From NCBI GenBank assembly GCA_022818135.1, contig JAFMSR010000017.1, positions 2,163,367 to 2,227,366 of the forward strand: a stretch of 64,000 bases of DNA. Direction: 5' to 3'. Within the stretch, counting starts at the first letter, position 1. Each line of letters begins with the position of its first letter. The notes beneath the pieces were generated by a model. It searched no databases, was not told the DNA's origin, and worked only from the letters and a program-made list of their open reading frames with translations. Shown in pieces: positions 47,434-60,205 of this stretch. A program made the position numbers and the translations under genes. Origin of the DNA: Saxidomus purpurata. Lineage: Eukaryota > Mollusca > Bivalvia > Venerida > Veneridae.

Positions 47434-47933
47434 NNNNNNNNNNNNNNNNNNNNNNNNNNNNNNNNNNNNNNNNNNNNNNNNNNNNNNNNNNNNNNNNNNN
47501 NNNNNNNNNNNNNNNNNNNNNNNNNNNNNNNNNNNNNNNNNNNNNNNNNNNNNNNNNNNNNNNNNNNNNNNNNNNNNNNNNNNNNNNNNNNNNNNNNNNN
47601 NNNNNNNNNNNNNNNNNNNNNNNNNNNNNNNNNNNNNNNNNNNNNNNNNNNNNNNNNNNNNNNNNNNNNNNNNNNNNNNNNNNNNNNNNNNNNNNNNNNN
47701 NNNNNNNNNNNNNNNNNNNNNNNNNNNNNNNNNNNNNNNNNNNNNNNNNNNNNNNNNNNNNNNNNNNNNNNNNNNNNNNNNNNNNNNNNNNNNNNNNNNN
47801 NNNNNNNNNNNNNNNNNNNNNNNNNNNNNNNNNNNNNNNNNNNNNNNNNNNNNNNNNNNNNNNNNNNNNNNNNNNNNNNNNNNNNNNNNNNNNNNNNNNN
47901 NNNNNNNNNNNNNNNNNNNNNNNNNNNNNNNNN
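47434..47933. other. Assembly gap (500 N)
   Basis: Exactly 500 undetermined bases, the usual placeholder for a gap of unknown size. Open frames that cross it are meaningless. Confidence 1.
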
Positions 47934-50900
47934 TTCATCAGTATGATAAAATAAATAAACAGTGTAACAGGATGATGTAGAGTTAATTTAATGAGGGAAG
48001 CCAGTGCATGCCATTAAAAACTGAATTGTCAACAATCGGTTTACCATTTGTGTGGACTGGTTCAATTGTATAGTTTTGTGATTGTCTTAAAGCTGCTCAT
48101 TCACAGGTGAGATAAAAAGTTGGAAAGAATAAATGTCTTCCCCACAACGTTTCCATGGCTCAAACATCACATTGAAACCTGAAATTAATATGATAAAAGA
48201 AAATTTACAAACAAATTGTGACTAATTCTACTAAAAATAATTAGAAATTTGACTAAATTGATCAGTGTTAGCATCGGTGTATGTCATTTTGAGGAACATG
48301 ATTTCATGCAACACCTGTATTTCTATACTATTTACCTCTGTTAGTTTTGATAAGTGTTTCCTCCTACAATATCGACATTAAAGACGTGCTTGCAAAAACT
48401 CCATTGTGTAAGCAGAAGCAGCTTTAACACGTTGAAAATGCCTCATGTAAATTGAAACTGAACAATTAGGAATGGTGAATATTTTCTTGTACAGAGAAAA
48501 ATGATTCTTTTGAAAATTAAGAAGAACAGATTTTGTGATTTTATGCCAGTTCATCTTCCCTTGGTTGATTTGACACCTACAGTTTTGGCAAAAGTTTTGC
48601 ATAAAGCAAAGTTGTCAGGAGGTTACATATAACAATCTCTTGATGTAAAAAAATTGTTGGGGAACCAGTTTCACTGCCCCTGTCGGAATTGAGAAGTTTT
48701 TGTAACTGACTCTACAAACTTCAGAAAAGTTGAAGTTCTTCTACCTTTGAAATTACACATATCTGCACTCGTTTTTTTGTACTTTACAAAATACCTAAGC
48801 TTCTTATGGGGTTGTTACAGAGGTGACTAAAGGCAGGGTTGTTCAGCAGGGACTGTCTAAATTTCTAAGGCTACCATATTACACAGTCTTTTGATATAAA
48901 TATCAGTAACAACGAATACATTGAATTGTCATCAGATCCTCTCGGTTCGTCTTACAAGTATAGAAGTTTAAGTTGTTATACACATGTACCTCTTTGTTCT
49001 ATTTACCCAATACAAGTTATGTGTCCAGAATAAGGCAAACGGTCCTTGGTTTCACACAGCTGTTTAACTATGTACAGTATTTATCACCAAAATGTGTTCA
49101 TTGTGTTGTGGTGCTTTCGGTTTTTTTTAAAATAATTTTTAAACCAGTTCTTTTATTTATTTTAAATTAGTAAATTATCAGAATGTCATTTAGTCTCGGA
49201 AGAAGATCTGTATAGACATGTATTAACATGTAAATAAACCAATTGTGTGTACATTTGTGTAAATGCTTGTATATGAACATTTGATATTTTATCTCCTTCC
49301 TGATTTAATACAGTGCCTTCAGCAATACTGATACAGTCTTAAGAGTAAGAATCAGTCCATTAATGGTTGTAAGCAGAATACTTTGTCTGTCTTAAATGAT
49401 TGCCATCTGAAACAGTGTCTATATTGTTACATACTTCCTACCTCTAAAGCACTTCATTACTTCAATAAAAGTTATTATCTGTAAGATGAATGTGACATTT
49501 CATAATTTACTATGGCTGTATTGCAGTACCTGAATATGGAATATATATTTAGACTTTAGATATAGGTTTGGGATTCTAAATGTTTATTTGGTTTTAAAAC
49601 TCGAGAATCAGTACCTAATACAAAGCTGTATTTGTTTGTCTTATTGCTAGCTGTTGCAGGAAGAAAAGGTGTGTTTGGTTGTTTCAGTGATAAAGTGGTG
49701 ACAATATGAGATGCTTAAACAGTTTAAATAATTGTTTTTAGGGGTTGTTTTGTTGATGTAGGTATATTACTAGAAGGATAATGGCATTACATTGTGTATG
49801 TTGTCTAGTGGGGAAGTATTTTATCACCTAGGTCCGCAGTTTTTGGCTATTGCAACCAACAAAAATAGAGTGGTAAAGGAAAGGTTAGGATAACTTTGGG
49901 AACCATATTTTCATTGGTGTTTAGGTTGATCATGATGTACAAAGATGAACCAGCATCTTTGGGTGGAGACATACATAATTTCAAAATTCTAATTGTGCTG
50001 AAAGGGTTGTTTAACAAGCTGAAATTTTGTTTGGTTGTAGGACAACAGTATAAGCTTACATGTATTGTTGTTGTTTGAGATAGCATATGACTTGTGTGTT
50101 AAAGAGTACTGGTTTTAACTGTAGTTCATGCCACCACCTTTTCTTCCTGAAGCAGCCAGTTAGTATTTATTTTATTATGCTTTTATATCTATTAGCATGA
50201 AATTAGATTTTTACAAAATATTTTAGCTTTTAATTTTTTTTAATGTTTCTGCCAAACAAAGTAACACAGAAGTAAACAGTGGACATGTACTGTCCTTTAA
50301 TGCCTTTTTACATCCTTTGAAAGTATGTTTTCTCTATTGTTCCTTTAGTTTTAGAAAGAGATGCTTTATGCTTGCAAATGATACTCTCAGAAACTAACTC
50401 TGATTCATAAGTTTTCTGTATAAAAAAAACTAAGTATTTTTATTGCCGTGAACATTTTTCCGGAAAAGCCCTGTATCAAGTAATATAGACCAGGTGTTTG
50501 AAGGTAAATATATAAGTAATTTTACTACATAATCAACAACATAGTTTAACAAGTTAATAGAAAGAAAACAGTTCATTCTACTTGTCATCGCTTTTACTAT
50601 GTTGCATTGTATTTACTTAGTTTCCTTGAAGAGCATACTGGCACACATATGGTATGTAGCATTTTCTTGCTGTATTTATATTGCATTTAGCTGTTAAGAT
50701 TATCATTAGAAACAGATATAAGAGTAATACAGGTGGAAAAAGTTTACTTGTGTTTCGTTGTGTTTAGTAATTTGCACATTTTATGTAGCAAATTCTGAAA
50801 CCCACTATTGTTCTGCCCATATTGTCTAATAGTTCTCAGTGTCCACTTTGATTAACCAATGACATCTTGAAATATTTGCTGCAAACATAACTAGAGTGGG

Positions 50901-51736
50901 TCTGAACTGTTTTAAGCACCACACCTGTATCACACTAGTATTGTAAACATAAATATACCTATTCAGCTTGTCAATCTTTAGTAGGTGAAATTTTTAGTGG
51001 GTTGCCATCTTTGTTGTTGGTACCTTGCTAGTTGCCACCCTTACAAAAATATGTCAAATTTAGATTTGATTGTCAGTGTGACCTAAAATTAAGAATTTTG
51101 TATGTTTTTACCTGAACAAATGTCGGTCCACTCACACTGTCTCTCCTAGTGGTAAATTTTGGTGTGACACACATTTCAGTAAAATAAAGAGATGATCAAA
51201 ATTGGCTGCATACTGGTAGATTTCCATGAAGAACTTCACATTAATTGCCTCATCAGTTGCTATACATTGATACATGCATGTTGCATTTCTAAATATACCT
51301 AGATGACTGTACCATTTTGATGATCATTGGGCACTTCAAAAGTTGGCAAAGAAGCTAATAGGAATTAAATAGAGCTTGCTGATAAATGTTCTCGCAGCTA
51401 GGTTTGTTTGCAAGTCACCCTATATACTAGTATATGCGGAATAGTTTGATAACATAAACCTTCTGCCGGGTAGGCAGACTTGAGCCTAGTCAAAATGAAA
51501 TTTACAATTCTCATATGGATCATGCTCATTATTTTGAACCTTTTGAGAAGTATTTGTCACAAAAATAGCTTCAAGGCCATAAACGTTATACATTGTAACT
51601 GCTATAACAATTCAAACTCCAGTAAAAGGCCACAAGAACTGAAAGCATAATTTTGTAGAGGACTACCTAAGACTAGAAAGTCCACCTTTGTAATAGATAC
51701 AGTACGAGTTGTGCTGTAAAACTATCTTCTTACAAC
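47934..51736. other. Repeat-poor, T-rich stretch without a visible ORF
   Basis: Nearly 4 kb with few recognisable repeats and no coding exon. It could be a long 3' UTR or non-coding RNA of a + strand gene lost in the gap, but nothing in the sequence proves that. Confidence 0.35.
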
Positions 51737-51821
51737 CGTAAGAAGTACACTATACACAATTTGTTCGAGGCGAAGCCGAGGAGAAATTGGTTGCGCTTGT
51801 GTATAAAGTATACTTCTTACG
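51737..51821. repeat. 85-base imperfect palindrome
   Basis: Arms CGTAAGAAGTACACTATACA and TGTATAAAGTATACTTCTTACG flank a centre with CGAGGCGAAGCCGAGG. This is the core of a fold-back repeat, possibly a small MITE. Confidence 0.7.
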
Positions 51822-52980
51822 AGCAAAACGAGTACATGTACATGTATCTGACTTATATGACGTCTGTTTAGCTAACGTTTCTTGCTGCATGTGGTAAAAT
51901 TATTCTTTTTTAATTCGCTCGAAACTGAGAGTATAGCATCGGCCTAATCTCGTTTGTTTGTTTAATTTTTTTTTCGCACGGGGGATCCGCCCCTATTGAA
52001 GCGGGAAAGGTAGTGGTTGTTCCCATGCATCATCGAAAAAGTGTGCATATGAAGAGAATACCGAAAATCCTCCTTAGTATTCTTTTAAATGATTAAAAAT
52101 ATTTGGAAAGCAAGTGTGCGCTTGCAGGCATAAAAGATCAGAAGATGGACAATCTTGAAAGGTATAAATTATATACATTCAAACTGTTTGAAGTAATAGA
52201 TTTATACTTGCACAAGTTTAAGACCAAGAGCATGCATGCAAGTATGTAAAAATCACATTATCCAATGAATTTATACAAAAAACATTGGATTTCTGTCGCG
52301 TTTCTTTCACAGTATCTTAAAAGAACTCCGTGTTGTACGATTTTTGGATTTCTATCAATTTGTGCGACGTTTTTTAACTACTGTTGGCAGTGGGTTTTAC
52401 TCGTCTGTATTAATACCCGCTTACAAACTTTAGGTGTTTAGTGCAAATATGTTTCGGATGATAACTACTTTTTTGTATTACACTTCAACATGAAACAAAA
52501 AAGTTCCGTTTTCATTCTCTCAACCGATTCTACATATTTTACCCTAACATTTTTATTGTAGGTAAAATTCACATTTTTGAAAAAAGCCGCGTTCAATACT
52601 AATCATCTAACGTATCGACTCCAATGAGTTGTGCGCTAAAACTGGCGCACTGATATTACAAATAGTCTAATAACTCCTGTTTCAAAATGAAAAGAATAAC
52701 CTTACATAATTTGAAATGATAAGAAAATAATCTTTTATATTTTACGTAGATTTTAACAACAGTAAGAGGACACTTTCAATAGCTTTGCTGGGGGTAAAGT
52801 CGTATAAACTCATTTAATAATGGGTTAGGGTTTACAATATTCACTATCAAAAACGTAAGCAATAGAAGTTTCTTAACATTCGATACCCAATTTTTCTGTC
52901 CTTTTAAAAACCTTGATCATGTACTGCTTTTGATATGACGTTATCTGAACTTCTAATTTTACACCAGTATATTATAATTC
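51822..52980. other. Intergenic, no gene seen
   Basis: No exon or element ends could be recognised. Confidence 0.4.
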
Positions 52981-52984
52981 TTAC

Positions 52985-53410
52985 ATAACACAAAATAATG
53001 GGTAACGACCAAGCTAACCATAAAATCCTGCGTTACACGTATTTATTTTTATCTTCAACAATCTTTTACAAAACTTCAGATGAATACTGTCTATCTCCTT
53101 TGACTCAGTATAACCCCAAATTTCAGACGCATATCTTAAAATCCAACCTACAAACGCGTCAAACAACTGGCATAACGTCTTTGGCTTTAGATCATACTTT
53201 CTACAATTATTCAATAACGTGTTTAAAGCTTTGAATGCTTTACCAATTAAATGTTCCTGATTTAGTGTAAAACTTCCTGTATAATTAAAAACAGTACCTA
53301 ACTAACTAAAACTGTTAACAACATCGATATTTTGGCCGTCATAAGCCCAATGTTCACTAGGCAGCAAACGCCCACGTCGGCGAAATACCATGATTTTTGT
53401 GACAGACTAC
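52985..53410 (-). pseudogene. LINE reverse-transcriptase C-terminal remnant
   Basis: The - strand reads MVFRRRGRLLPSEHWAYDG, then LCQLFDAFVGWILRYASEIW and IHLKFCKRLLKIKINTCNAG. These are the conserved segments that follow the RT palm in many invertebrate LINEs. Two in-frame stops (after VVNSFS and after CNAGFYG) and missing ends show that it is dead. It belongs to a different lineage from the element at 11634-13421. Confidence 0.7.
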
Positions 53411-55463
53411 TTCATTTTCACTTGAAATATTTAGATTTTGTTAGTCATTGAAATTTTTCATTTCAGTATATAAACGTATTCCGTAAATTAATGTATTGGA
53501 AAAGGTCTTTAAGCTTCACATAAATATCTTAAATAAATAGTTGTTCTTAATATGCTTATGTGAAACGTACGAGTCATTATATTATAGTTCCGTTTAATCT
53601 CTTTATCTCTTACAATGTAATGGTAATGCAGTAATCTAAAGACACATATTTTTATTGCAACATTTACGTAATGCCACAGTCAGTCCCTATGTTGAATACT
53701 CTATTATACTAAATCCGGACACGGCTGAAAGAAATCCGTTCGTGACATTCTTTTTACAGCAAGGTTACCGTTGCGATGATCCTGTCAATTTCAACAAATG
53801 ATCGTCCGAATGAATGAAACACTAACCCAAAACATGTATAAAACTATGCTAACTATGCATTTCGTATCCTAACTTTTATTTTTAGTCCCCATAAGACGCA
53901 AGTCATAATCAGTCAATTGTAGCGGAAGATAATAGAAGCACTGGGACATTTTATAACAGTTATAGGTATTCTAAAATGCACTTCATGTGGTGAGTGACTC
54001 ATTTCACTCTCTTGGTTGATCATGACATGTTAGATACCCAAGTTAAGAACCTCTTAATGTGTTTCTTTTTCTCCAAAAACATGTCATGGTGTGTGTGCTT
54101 TACGGAGAAGAAAGGGAAAATTTACACTCTTTGGTTAATCGGTCTATCTAAAGCTGGGTCAAACTGTATTGAAAACAACTGTATGTGTAAAGTGGTACAA
54201 TTGTATCTTATTGTAAGGTTGTGAAGTTATGCTACACCCGAAATAATTCCTTTACATATACTCTGTTATTGGTATAAATTGAACTTTTATAACAGCGGTG
54301 TTAGAATGGAGTATCAAGGAGGGATGATTAACACAGCGGTACGATAGATAGTTAAGTCTAAGCAGGGTTACTAATTGTGTTAAACTTTTCCTCTAAATTT
54401 CTACCCGTAAACAAGAAGACGTGCTCATAAATCTGTCGGGAATTACTGTATTATAAAAAGGTAAAATGTTTATGTTTTGTAATTGTTGTGATGATATTAT
54501 ACATCTATAAAGTGCATGTCAATTGAAATTATTTGAACTAAATTCATGAAATACTGGTACACGAAGTGACTACTTTCCCGTCCCCCCCCCCGCCACCCTC
54601 CCACCGCCTGTTTTCATTAACTGGCGGTCACTTTTACATACTGATGTACTACTCTAAAATTGTAAAAAATATTTTGAAAACGTATTGTGAAGTGCAAAAC
54701 TGCGCACTGTGAAAGTGAGGCAGATCAGTGTCTTAATCATTTCATTTGCTTATTAGCAAGTTTTGTGAATGGTAACATACAGCTTTACCAAAATAACTGA
54801 AATAATCATTTTCTTTACTTATCTAGAATGAGCGAGAGAAAAAATATAAAAATTTAAGGTAAGTTAGTACAGCCGTAAAACGTAACAGTGAGTAATCGAC
54901 TGGAATAACTCCTATACATGTGCAACTATCCGAAAAGATTGGTTCAAAAACTAGTAGATAACTATTTAATTTTAAATTGTGTTTTAAAAAAGAGTTTTAT
55001 GTTAGGAATTTATTTTTCATGCATATTATTAACTTCATTTGCTTCATTTAATTAAGATGGTATGTGCGACATATGGTACGGATATATTTGAAAAGGTATG
55101 TTAGTTAATACACCGTGTTTACATTGAATTATTTGTAATAAAGATCTAAGGTCAAATTAAAAGTGCCTTTTGAAAATTTGAATGGTATTTAAGTATCATG
55201 TTTCTTGGACAAATTATGACCGAATGCCTATTGCTAATATAGTATCAACAGTTTTCAGGACCAAAAATTACTACATTGTAGGTGGTTTTTTATTTTTCAG
55301 TGAGTCAGGATACATTTTTCCAATTTATAGAAGGGATAATATGTATTTTGGTTAGCATTCTGTTGATATATATATATATTGAAAAATACGTCGACACTGA
55401 ATTGTATTAATAAGTTTCATGATATTTGTCATGCTATGCTATGTGTTTCCTTAAGACTCTTTT
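53411..55463. other. Intergenic, no gene seen
   Basis: It contains a C-rich run at 54577-54600 and a short (TA)n tract near 55364. No exon is supported. Confidence 0.45.
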
Positions 55464-57080
55464 TAGCTCGACTATTCGGAGAATATGGAGAGCTATTACA
55501 GTCACTTGTGCGTCGGCGTCGGCGTTGCTTCTTTGGTTAAGTTTTGCCTGCTAAGTACTATCATGCACATATCTCAGTAACCACTTATGATATTGACTTG
55601 AAACTTTGTTAATGTCTTAAGGGGTGTCATACAATCAAGTCAGATAACTCTTGTATAAATTTAGTACAAATTATGGCCCTTGTTTGACTTTGAAAATTTG
55701 GTTAAGGTTTTGCCTGCTAGGTACTAAATTTGGTTAAAGTTTTGCCTGCTAGGTACTATCATGCACATATCTTAGTAACCACTTATGATATTGACTTGAA
55801 ACTTTGTAAATGTCTTTAGGGGTGTCACACAGTCAAGTCAGATAACTCTTGTATAAATTTAGTACAAATTATGGCCCTTGTTTGACTTTGAAAATTTGGT
55901 TAAAGTTTTGCCTGCTAGGTACTATCATGCACATATCTCAGTAACCACTTATGATATTGACTTGAACTTTGTTAATGTCTTAAGGGGTGTCACACAGTCA
56001 AGTCAGATAACTCTTGTTTAAATTTAGTACAAATTATGGCCCTTGTTTGACTTTGAAAATTTGGTTAAAGTTTTGCCTGCTAGGTACTAAATTTGGTTAA
56101 AGTTTTGCCTGCTAGGTACTATCATGCACATATCTTAGTAACCACTTATGATATTGACTTGAAACTTTGTAAATGTCTTTAGGGGTGTCACACAGTCAAG
56201 TCAGATAACTCTTGTATAAATTTAGTACAAATTATGGCCCTTGTTTGACTTTGAAAATTTGGTTAAAGTTTTGCCTGCTAGGTACTATCATGCACATATC
56301 TCAGTAACCACTTATGATATTGACTTGAACTTTGTTAATGTCTTAAGGGGTGTCACACAGTCAAGTCAGATAACTCTTGTTTAAATTTAGTACAAGTTAT
56401 GGCCCTTGTTTGACTTTGAAAATTTGGTTAAAGTTTTGCCTGCTAGGTACTAAATTTGGTTGAAGTTTTGCCTGCTAGGTACTATCATGCACATATCTTA
56501 GTAACCACTTATGATATTGACTTGAAACTTTGTAAATGTCTTTAGGGGTGTCACACAGTCAAGTCAGATAACTCTTGTATAAATTTAGGGCAAATTATGG
56601 CCCTTGTTTGACTTTGAAAATTTAGTTAAAGTTTTGCCTGCTAGGTACTATCATGCACATATCTCAGTAACCACTTATGATATTGACTTGAAACTTTGTT
56701 AATGTCTTAAGGGGTGTCACACAGTCAAGACAGATAACTCTTGTTTAAATTTAGTGCAAATTATGGCCCTTGTTTGACTTTGAAAATTTGGTTAAAGTTT
56801 TGCATGCAAGGTACTATCATGCACATATCTCAGTAACCACTTACGGTAGTTATATCAAACTTAGCAATAATGTTCAGGGGTACATTTTGTATCAAACAAT
56901 TAATTTACCAAAAATTAAATATATAGTGATAGATTTTGACTTTTTTTATGATTCAACTTTCCTAGTTTATACTTAATAGTTAGCAGAATTTTGTTTTGCT
57001 ATTATACTGATAAAATTTTTGTTTTATTAGCAAACACCCACAATAGTCGAGCTTGCTGTCTTATGGGCAGCTCTTGTTTA
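55464..57080. mobile_element. TAGCTCGACTATTC element with 363-bp higher-order repeat
   Basis: The left end TAGCTCGACTATTCGGAGAA runs into GCGTCGGCGTCGGCG. The right end has AATAGTCGAGCTTGCTGTCT, then GGGCAGCTCTTGTTT, so AGCTCGACTATT is an inverted terminal word. Between them ACTATCATGCACATATCT recurs eight times. The spacings alternate near 197 and 166 bases (55558, 55755, 55921, 56118, 56284, 56481, 56648 and 56813). The longer monomer differs by an internal duplication of about 32 bases (AAATTTGGTTAAAGTTTTGC and CTGCTAGGTACT). No ORF is convincing. Confidence 0.85.
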
Positions 57081-57413
57081 AAAGTTGCTATTTGCAAATC
57101 AATTTAATGGATTAGCAGTGCCCGATCCCAACATTGTGTGATTCCACAACTCTCGGGGCCACTAAATCTATATACCGGTAATTGAGCGGCGTATCGCAAC
57201 AAAGTCCTGTATTGATTTAGACACTATATAAACGGGTAGGCTGTAAAAACAGCAGAAAGTTAAGTCAGAATCGTGACTGTTATAAGAGGAATACAAGTAT
57301 ACTAGTTGTGAGTATTGTGAGCGTTATTGATAAAATTTAATTATTATTACCTGTTCTATTTTTAACTCAAATGTAAATTCGCACAAAGATAAGTGACCAG
57401 TACTAAGATAATT

Positions 57414-57826
57414 TGGTGCGTTGAGATATGATGCGTAGAGCAATAGTTCGGTGCGTAGAGCAATAATTTGGTGCGTCGAGCAAAGGTTCGGTGCGTGGAG
57501 CAAAGGTTTGGTGCGTAGAGCAAAGGTTTGGTATGTAGAGCAAATGTTTGGTGCGTAGAGCAATGGTTTGGTGCGTCGAGCAAAGGTTCGGTGCGTAGAG
57601 CAAAGCTTTTGTGCGTAGAGCAAAGGTTCGGTGCGTAGAGCAAAGGTTTGGTGCGTAGATCAATGGTTTGGTGCGTAGACCAGTGGTTTGGTGCGTAGAG
57701 CAAAGGTTCGGTACGTGAGCAATGGTTTGGTGCATAGAGCAATGGTTTGGTGCATATAGCAAAGGTTCGGTGCTTAGAGCAAAGGTTTGGTGCATACAGC
57801 AAATGTTCGGTGCGTAGAGCAAATGT
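57414..57826. repeat. 20-bp satellite, ~20 copies
   Basis: The unit is GTGCGTAGAGCAAAGGTTTG with T/C and AAAG/AATG variants. It has no stop codon on the - strand, so three - strand frames stay open (up to 190 codons) with a 20-residue period. These are not taken as genes. Confidence 0.95.
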
Positions 57827-58822
57827 ATTCAAACCTTGTAGGGTTAGAACATATAAAACATATTCACAAATGTTACTCTTGGAGACAGGGACTGTCACAA
57901 AGCCAACACCAGTGTAGCACAAGGCAGAGGTCACTTTAAAACGTAAGGGAATTTAGTTTATTGTCATGCGTTAGGAAATTTAGAAATAATTCGGAACAGA
58001 TGTGTGGAATGTTGCGAACGATTTTTAGGTCAATGCCATATAAACTTTTTAAAAAGGCAAAAGAAGACAATGCCATGGGGTCTAATTGCAACTACTTTGA
58101 CATTGTCAACTTACTGGTGTTTTAATTAACTTGGCGTAAATGTCAATAAGACGACTATTTCTTGAACATTTTGAAAACTGCAGAAAGCTGCTGTATTTAT
58201 TTCGTAAATTCAAATATGTTCACACAACTGTATAATTTTAGCTGTAATTTCAATTTATTTACTCGCCGGATCGTCTAGTGACAATAAATGGCTATTATGT
58301 ACATGTACTCGTACATTGCATGTAAAATATATTCGGAAAAACGGGATTTGGGACAAAACAATAAGTATAGTTTAACTTTGGTTACTGAAAATCGAGATTT
58401 AAACTTATAAACGTTATAGAGACAACAATTTATGGAATTTTGTTTCGACAATTCGTGCAAACGGTACATTTCTACTGGTAACTACATAGTCCGATTTTTG
58501 AAGAAAGTTCTTCAACAAAATGATTAAAACAAAATTTACAACAATCATACTCAATTTCTTGTTTATTTGGCAGAACCCCACCAGCTCGGACATTTCTTTT
58601 CATCTCATTTTGTGGTGGTGGAGAGAGTTATCCGCCCGTGTGTTAGGTATGCATATATTGAAAGTTTGAAAAATTACGCAATGGTGTTTATAAATAGCAT
58701 AACAGATTTGTATTTCGTTTCAGGTGATTCAAGAGATTTAATTAACAGACACAAGATTTCTTTGATACTTTAAAAGCTTGAAGAATTGTTCTGACGTCAA
58801 GTTTTCTGGAAACAGCGACATT
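57827..58822. other. Upstream region of the receptor gene
   Basis: No separate gene is seen. A donor-like GTTAG/GTATGC near 58646 and an acceptor TTTCAG/GTGATT near 58722 could bound a small 5' UTR intron of the receptor gene. Confidence 0.35.
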
Positions 58823-60205
58823 ATGTCCGGTATGGTTAAGGTGATTTCTTTACTATGTGCGTTATTATTTTTACTGCATGTGCGTTGCCACACTATCGAC
58901 GATGCAAAGAAATTATTAGCCGATAAACTGACTGGTTACGAAAAGAACTTCCGTCCTGTGATCAACCAGTCAGCCCCTCTGATACTTTTTACAGGCTTCG
59001 AGCTTGTGTCCATACAAGAGTTTGACGAAGTACAAGAGAAACTTACGATTACCGCAGTTTTTAGTTTGAATTGGATTGATGAATTTATGAAATGGGACCC
59101 AGACAACTATGGCGGATTGACACAGCTACTTATAGAAAGCGACAAAGTTTGGACACCAAATCTCGTTCTCACGAACAATGTTGACAAAATCGAAAAAATT
59201 GGCGATGCGTGGCAGGTCATCCGATTTCTCCCAGATGGCACTTCTTTTTATTATCCGGGAAATGTGTTTTCAGCTTCATGCAAAGTGGATGTAACGTATT
59301 ATCCATGGGACAGACATAGATGTGGTTTCAACTTTGCCATTTGGGCTCATTCAGCCGCTGAAGTAATATTTTTGCCAAGCAACAAGAAAGTTCAGACATC
59401 ATACTTCTCTGAAAATGGCGAATGGACATTTTCTGACTCTAGTTTAGAAGCGTATTATGAAAGTGCATATATAGAGGTTTATTTGCATCTTGAAAGAAAA
59501 CCTCCATTTGTCCTCGTAAATGTGATTTTGCCGATTATTTTCATGGCATATCTGAATTCCTTAATATTCCTCATTCCAGTTGAGTGTGGTGAAAGGATAT
59601 CATATAGTATAACTATGTTGTTAGCTTTAGCTGTGTTTCTAACGCTTGTCGGTGATAATCTTCCGAAAACATCGAGCCCAATGTCAATCTTCAGTTTCTA
59701 CCTTCTTACAGTTTTGATCGTAAGCATATGCATCACACTTGCAACGATACTTAATCTGCGTCTATATTACACAGATGATTCAGAACCCGTCAAAGGGTGC
59801 TTGGCTAGTTTTGCTAGGTGTTTGAAGTGCAAATCCAAAGGCTCGAGATATAAAAAGAAACGGAAAGACAAAACGAACACTAACAGAAATCCAAACAACA
59901 TTAACGGTCAAATCAAAACTCACAAGACCGGAATTTTCGTTTCACCCGGATATGACAGGACAACCATATCAGGAAACTGGCATCTCGGCCTACCAGATAG
60001 ACACTGGCGTGCAGAGAGCACGGAAGAAGTAAGAAACGATAGCTGGTCGGAGCCTAAGGAAGACATTGATGTAGATGCATGTGTGTCGTGGCAGGAAATT
60101 AGCGCAGCATTTGATAAAATATTCTTTGCTCTATCGATTGTAATTCTTACAACAGCAACAACTCTTCTTTTCCTGGTGTTACTTCTTAATGACAAGGACT
60201 CATGA
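58823..60205 (+). CDS. Nicotinic-type Cys-loop receptor subunit, intronless
   Basis: One exon encodes 460 residues from the first in-frame ATG. There is a signal peptide to about residue 22. The extracellular domain has the loop D region NWIDE (Trp84), loop A VWTPNLVLTN, loop B Trp174 and the Cys loop C153-X13-C167 (with YYPWDRHR). M1 spans about 228-252 and M2 about 257-281; M2 is preceded by GER (Glu at -1') and followed by Asp at 20', which predicts cation selectivity. M3 spans about 287-312. An M3-M4 loop of about 120 residues is rich in Lys/Arg, and M4 spans about 433-455. Loop C has Tyr and Ser but no vicinal Cys pair, so it is not a classical alpha subunit. It may be an auxiliary subunit or bind a different ligand. 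The lack of introns suggests retroposition followed by expansion of such subunits, as known in bivalves. Candidate poly(A) signals: 61120 and 61278. Confidence 0.92.
   Translation: MSGMVKVISLLCALLFLLHVRCHTIDDAKKLLADKLTGYEKNFRPVINQSAPLILFTGFELVSIQEFDEVQEKLTITAVFSLNWIDEFMKWDPDNYGGLTQLLIESDKVWTPNLVLTNNVDKIEKIGDAWQVIRFLPDGTSFYYPGNVFSASCKVDVTYYPWDRHRCGFNFAIWAHSAAEVIFLPSNKKVQTSYFSENGEWTFSDSSLEAYYESAYIEVYLHLERKPPFVLVNVILPIIFMAYLNSLIFLIPVECGERISYSITMLLALAVFLTLVGDNLPKTSSPMSIFSFYLLTVLIVSICITLATILNLRLYYTDDSEPVKGCLASFARCLKCKSKGSRYKKKRKDKTNTNRNPNNINGQIKTHKTGIFVSPGYDRTTISGNWHLGLPDRHWRAESTEEVRNDSWSEPKEDIDVDACVSWQEISAAFDKIFFALSIVILTTATTLLFLVLLLNDKDS

Noticed and set aside
47384..47980. ORFs of 175-194 codons
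   Set aside because: They consist of the 500-N gap.
57362..57934. 190-codon - strand ORF (repeat LLYAPNLCSTHQTFA)
   Set aside because: By-product of the 20-bp satellite.
59920..60195. 91-codon ORF opposite the receptor gene
   Set aside because: Shadow of the + strand coding frame.
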